Below are positions 5,556-6,225 of a DNA stretch of 6,225 nucleotides, piece by piece. Below the pieces are notes generated by a model, which was not told the DNA's origin, ran no database searches, and was given only the letters and a program-made list of their open reading frames with translations. The first letter of the stretch is position 1; every line of letters starts with the position of its first letter. The translations under genes and the position numbers were made by a program. The stretch lies in assembly GCA_913060595.1 (NCBI GenBank), contig CAJXSA010000236.1, positions 1-6,225 of the forward strand. Direction: 5' to 3'. Source of the DNA: an uncultured Ignavibacteria bacterium. GTDB taxonomy: Bacteria > Bacteroidota > Ignavibacteria > SZUA-365.

Positions 5556-6088
5556 GCGTACTGAAATCACTTGCGACCGTCTGGCTCAGTGGCTGCACCG
5601 GCTGTCACATGTCCCTGCTCGACTGCGACGAAACGCTGCTTGCGCTCCCGGGCAAGGCCCGCATCGTGTACAGCCCCCTCGCGGATATAAAGGTTTTTCC
5701 TGAAAACGTCGACATAACTCTCGTCGAAGGAGCCGTCGCGACCGACGCGGATGCAGCCTTGCTGCACAGGGTGCGGAAACACACGGAAACACTCGTGGCA
5801 TTCGGAGACTGCGCGGTCAGCGGCAATATCACCGCAATGCGAAACGGACTTCCGAACACCGCTGTCCTGTCTCGCGGCTATGGCGCGGTGGGGCTCGAAA
5901 TGGGCACCGTTCCTGAAGACGGCATCCCTGTTCTCAATGAGACAGTGCTGCCTGTGCATCGCCTGGTGGACGTCGATGTTTTCCTTCCCTCCTGCCCTCC
6001 ATCGCCGGCAATGATATGTTACGTCCTCGACGAGTTGCTTGCGGGCCGCACACCCCAGCTCAACCGGGAGCAAATGCGCCATGGCTAG
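5552..6088 (+). CDS. hoxY: NAD-linked [NiFe] hydrogenase small subunit HoxY
   Basis: HoxY pairs with HoxH and carries the single 4Fe-4S cluster next to the Ni-Fe site. The 178-residue product has the small-subunit motifs with their cysteines: WLSGCTGCHMSLLD (C15, C18), LVEGAV (57-62), AFGDCAVSGNITAMRNG (C87) and LPSCPPSP (C148). It stops after this domain, without the C-terminal region that holds the medial and distal clusters in uptake hydrogenases, as is normal for HoxY. There is no twin-arginine signal peptide, so the enzyme stays in the cytoplasm, in keeping with NAD(H) as partner. Start choice is firm: ATGA overlap with hoxU and GGAGGA just upstream. It overlaps the hoxH start by 8 bp. 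F420-linked (group 3a) or HydD-type (3b) small subunits are alternatives, but the surrounding HoxEFU genes make HoxY the clear call. Confidence 0.94.
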   Translation: MSVLKSLATVWLSGCTGCHMSLLDCDETLLALPGKARIVYSPLADIKVFPENVDITLVEGAVATDADAALLHRVRKHTETLVAFGDCAVSGNITAMRNGLPNTAVLSRGYGAVGLEMGTVPEDGIPVLNETVLPVHRLVDVDVFLPSCPPSPAMICYVLDELLAGRTPQLNREQMRHG

Positions 6089-6225
6089 TCGAAAAACCAT
6101 CCGCATCGATCCGGTCACGCGTGTGGAGGGACATGCGAGCATCAGCATCTTTTTCGACACACAGGGTGCAGTATCCGACGCAAGACTGCATGTGGGTGAG
6201 TATCGCGGATTCGAGTCCTTCTGTG
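6081..6225 (+). CDS. hoxH: NAD-linked [NiFe] hydrogenase large subunit HoxH (5' part, runs off the window)
   Basis: The first 48 codons encode the start of the catalytic Ni-Fe subunit. RIDPVTRVEGHASISIFF (8-25) is the N-terminal signature of [NiFe] large subunits. E16 in RVEGH matches the conserved glutamate (Glu25 in the Desulfovibrio fructosovorans enzyme) that relays protons from the active site. HVGEYRGFESFC (37-48) follows in the position of the EFRGFE motif. The nickel-binding L1 and L2 CxxC motifs would lie beyond the right edge, so their integrity and the cleaved C-terminal peptide cannot be checked. The ATG at 6081 overlaps the hoxY stop by 8 bp, with GGGAG at 6066-6070, 10 bases upstream. 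HoxH receives electrons from or passes them to HoxY. Confidence 0.93.
   Translation, partial: MASRKTIRIDPVTRVEGHASISIFFDTQGAVSDARLHVGEYRGFESFC

Noticed and set aside
4893..5570. A 225-codon open frame on the minus strand across hoxU
   Set aside because: It is fully opposite hoxU, which has four intact cluster motifs. No plausible start context or domain was seen.
1..6225. CRISPR array, tRNA, rRNA, transposon or phage signals
   Set aside because: No direct repeats with regular spacing, no cloverleaf-like segments and no transposase or integrase motifs were seen. Almost all of the window is accounted for by ordinary genes.

Overview
The window looks like a chromosomal piece of a moderately GC-rich bacterium, probably from the Bacteroidota/Chlorobiota side of the tree. 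That placement is an inference. It rests on a PIN-PhoH protein whose wording resembles the Bacteroidota/Chlorobiota version, on the GroES-like gene directly behind it (a pair I associate with that group), on an OmpA-type C-terminus at the left edge, and on one candidate promoter of the TTG-N19-TAnnTTTG kind. No marker gene such as rRNA is present to settle it.

Left part (1-758): the last codons of an OmpA-family gene run rightward into the window edge region and converge on a leftward dCMP deaminase gene. A 21-bp perfect hairpin lies between the two and probably ends transcription from one or both sides. A 140-bp divergent intergenic region (619-758) separates the deaminase from the next, rightward gene and holds the promoters for both directions.

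Middle part (759-2526): a two-gene unit encodes a PIN-PhoH ATPase/ribonuclease-type protein and, 7 bp later, a divergent Cpn10/GroES-like protein. A 162-bp intergenic stretch follows. It carries weak hairpin and palindrome signals and must contain the control region of the next operon unless transcription reads through.

Right part (2689-6225): hoxE, hoxF, hoxU, hoxY and the first 48 codons of hoxH are packed with 4-11 bp overlaps at every junction. They encode a cytoplasmic group 3d (bidirectional, NAD-linked) [NiFe] hydrogenase. HoxH (Ni-Fe site) and HoxY (one proximal 4Fe-4S cluster) form the hydrogenase module. HoxU carries a chain of clusters, and HoxF (FMN, NAD(H), 4Fe-4S and 2Fe-2S) with HoxE (2Fe-2S) forms the diaphorase module. 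Cluster-ligating cysteines are intact in every complete subunit, so the enzyme appears functional. hoxH continues past the right edge, and maturation genes, if linked, would lie beyond it.

I see no CRISPR array, tRNA, rRNA, insertion sequence or integrase. I do not see an undescribed system here. The main points of interest are the lineage context of the Hox operon, the control region before hoxE, a short two-cysteine tail on HoxF, and the PhoH/GroES-like pairing.
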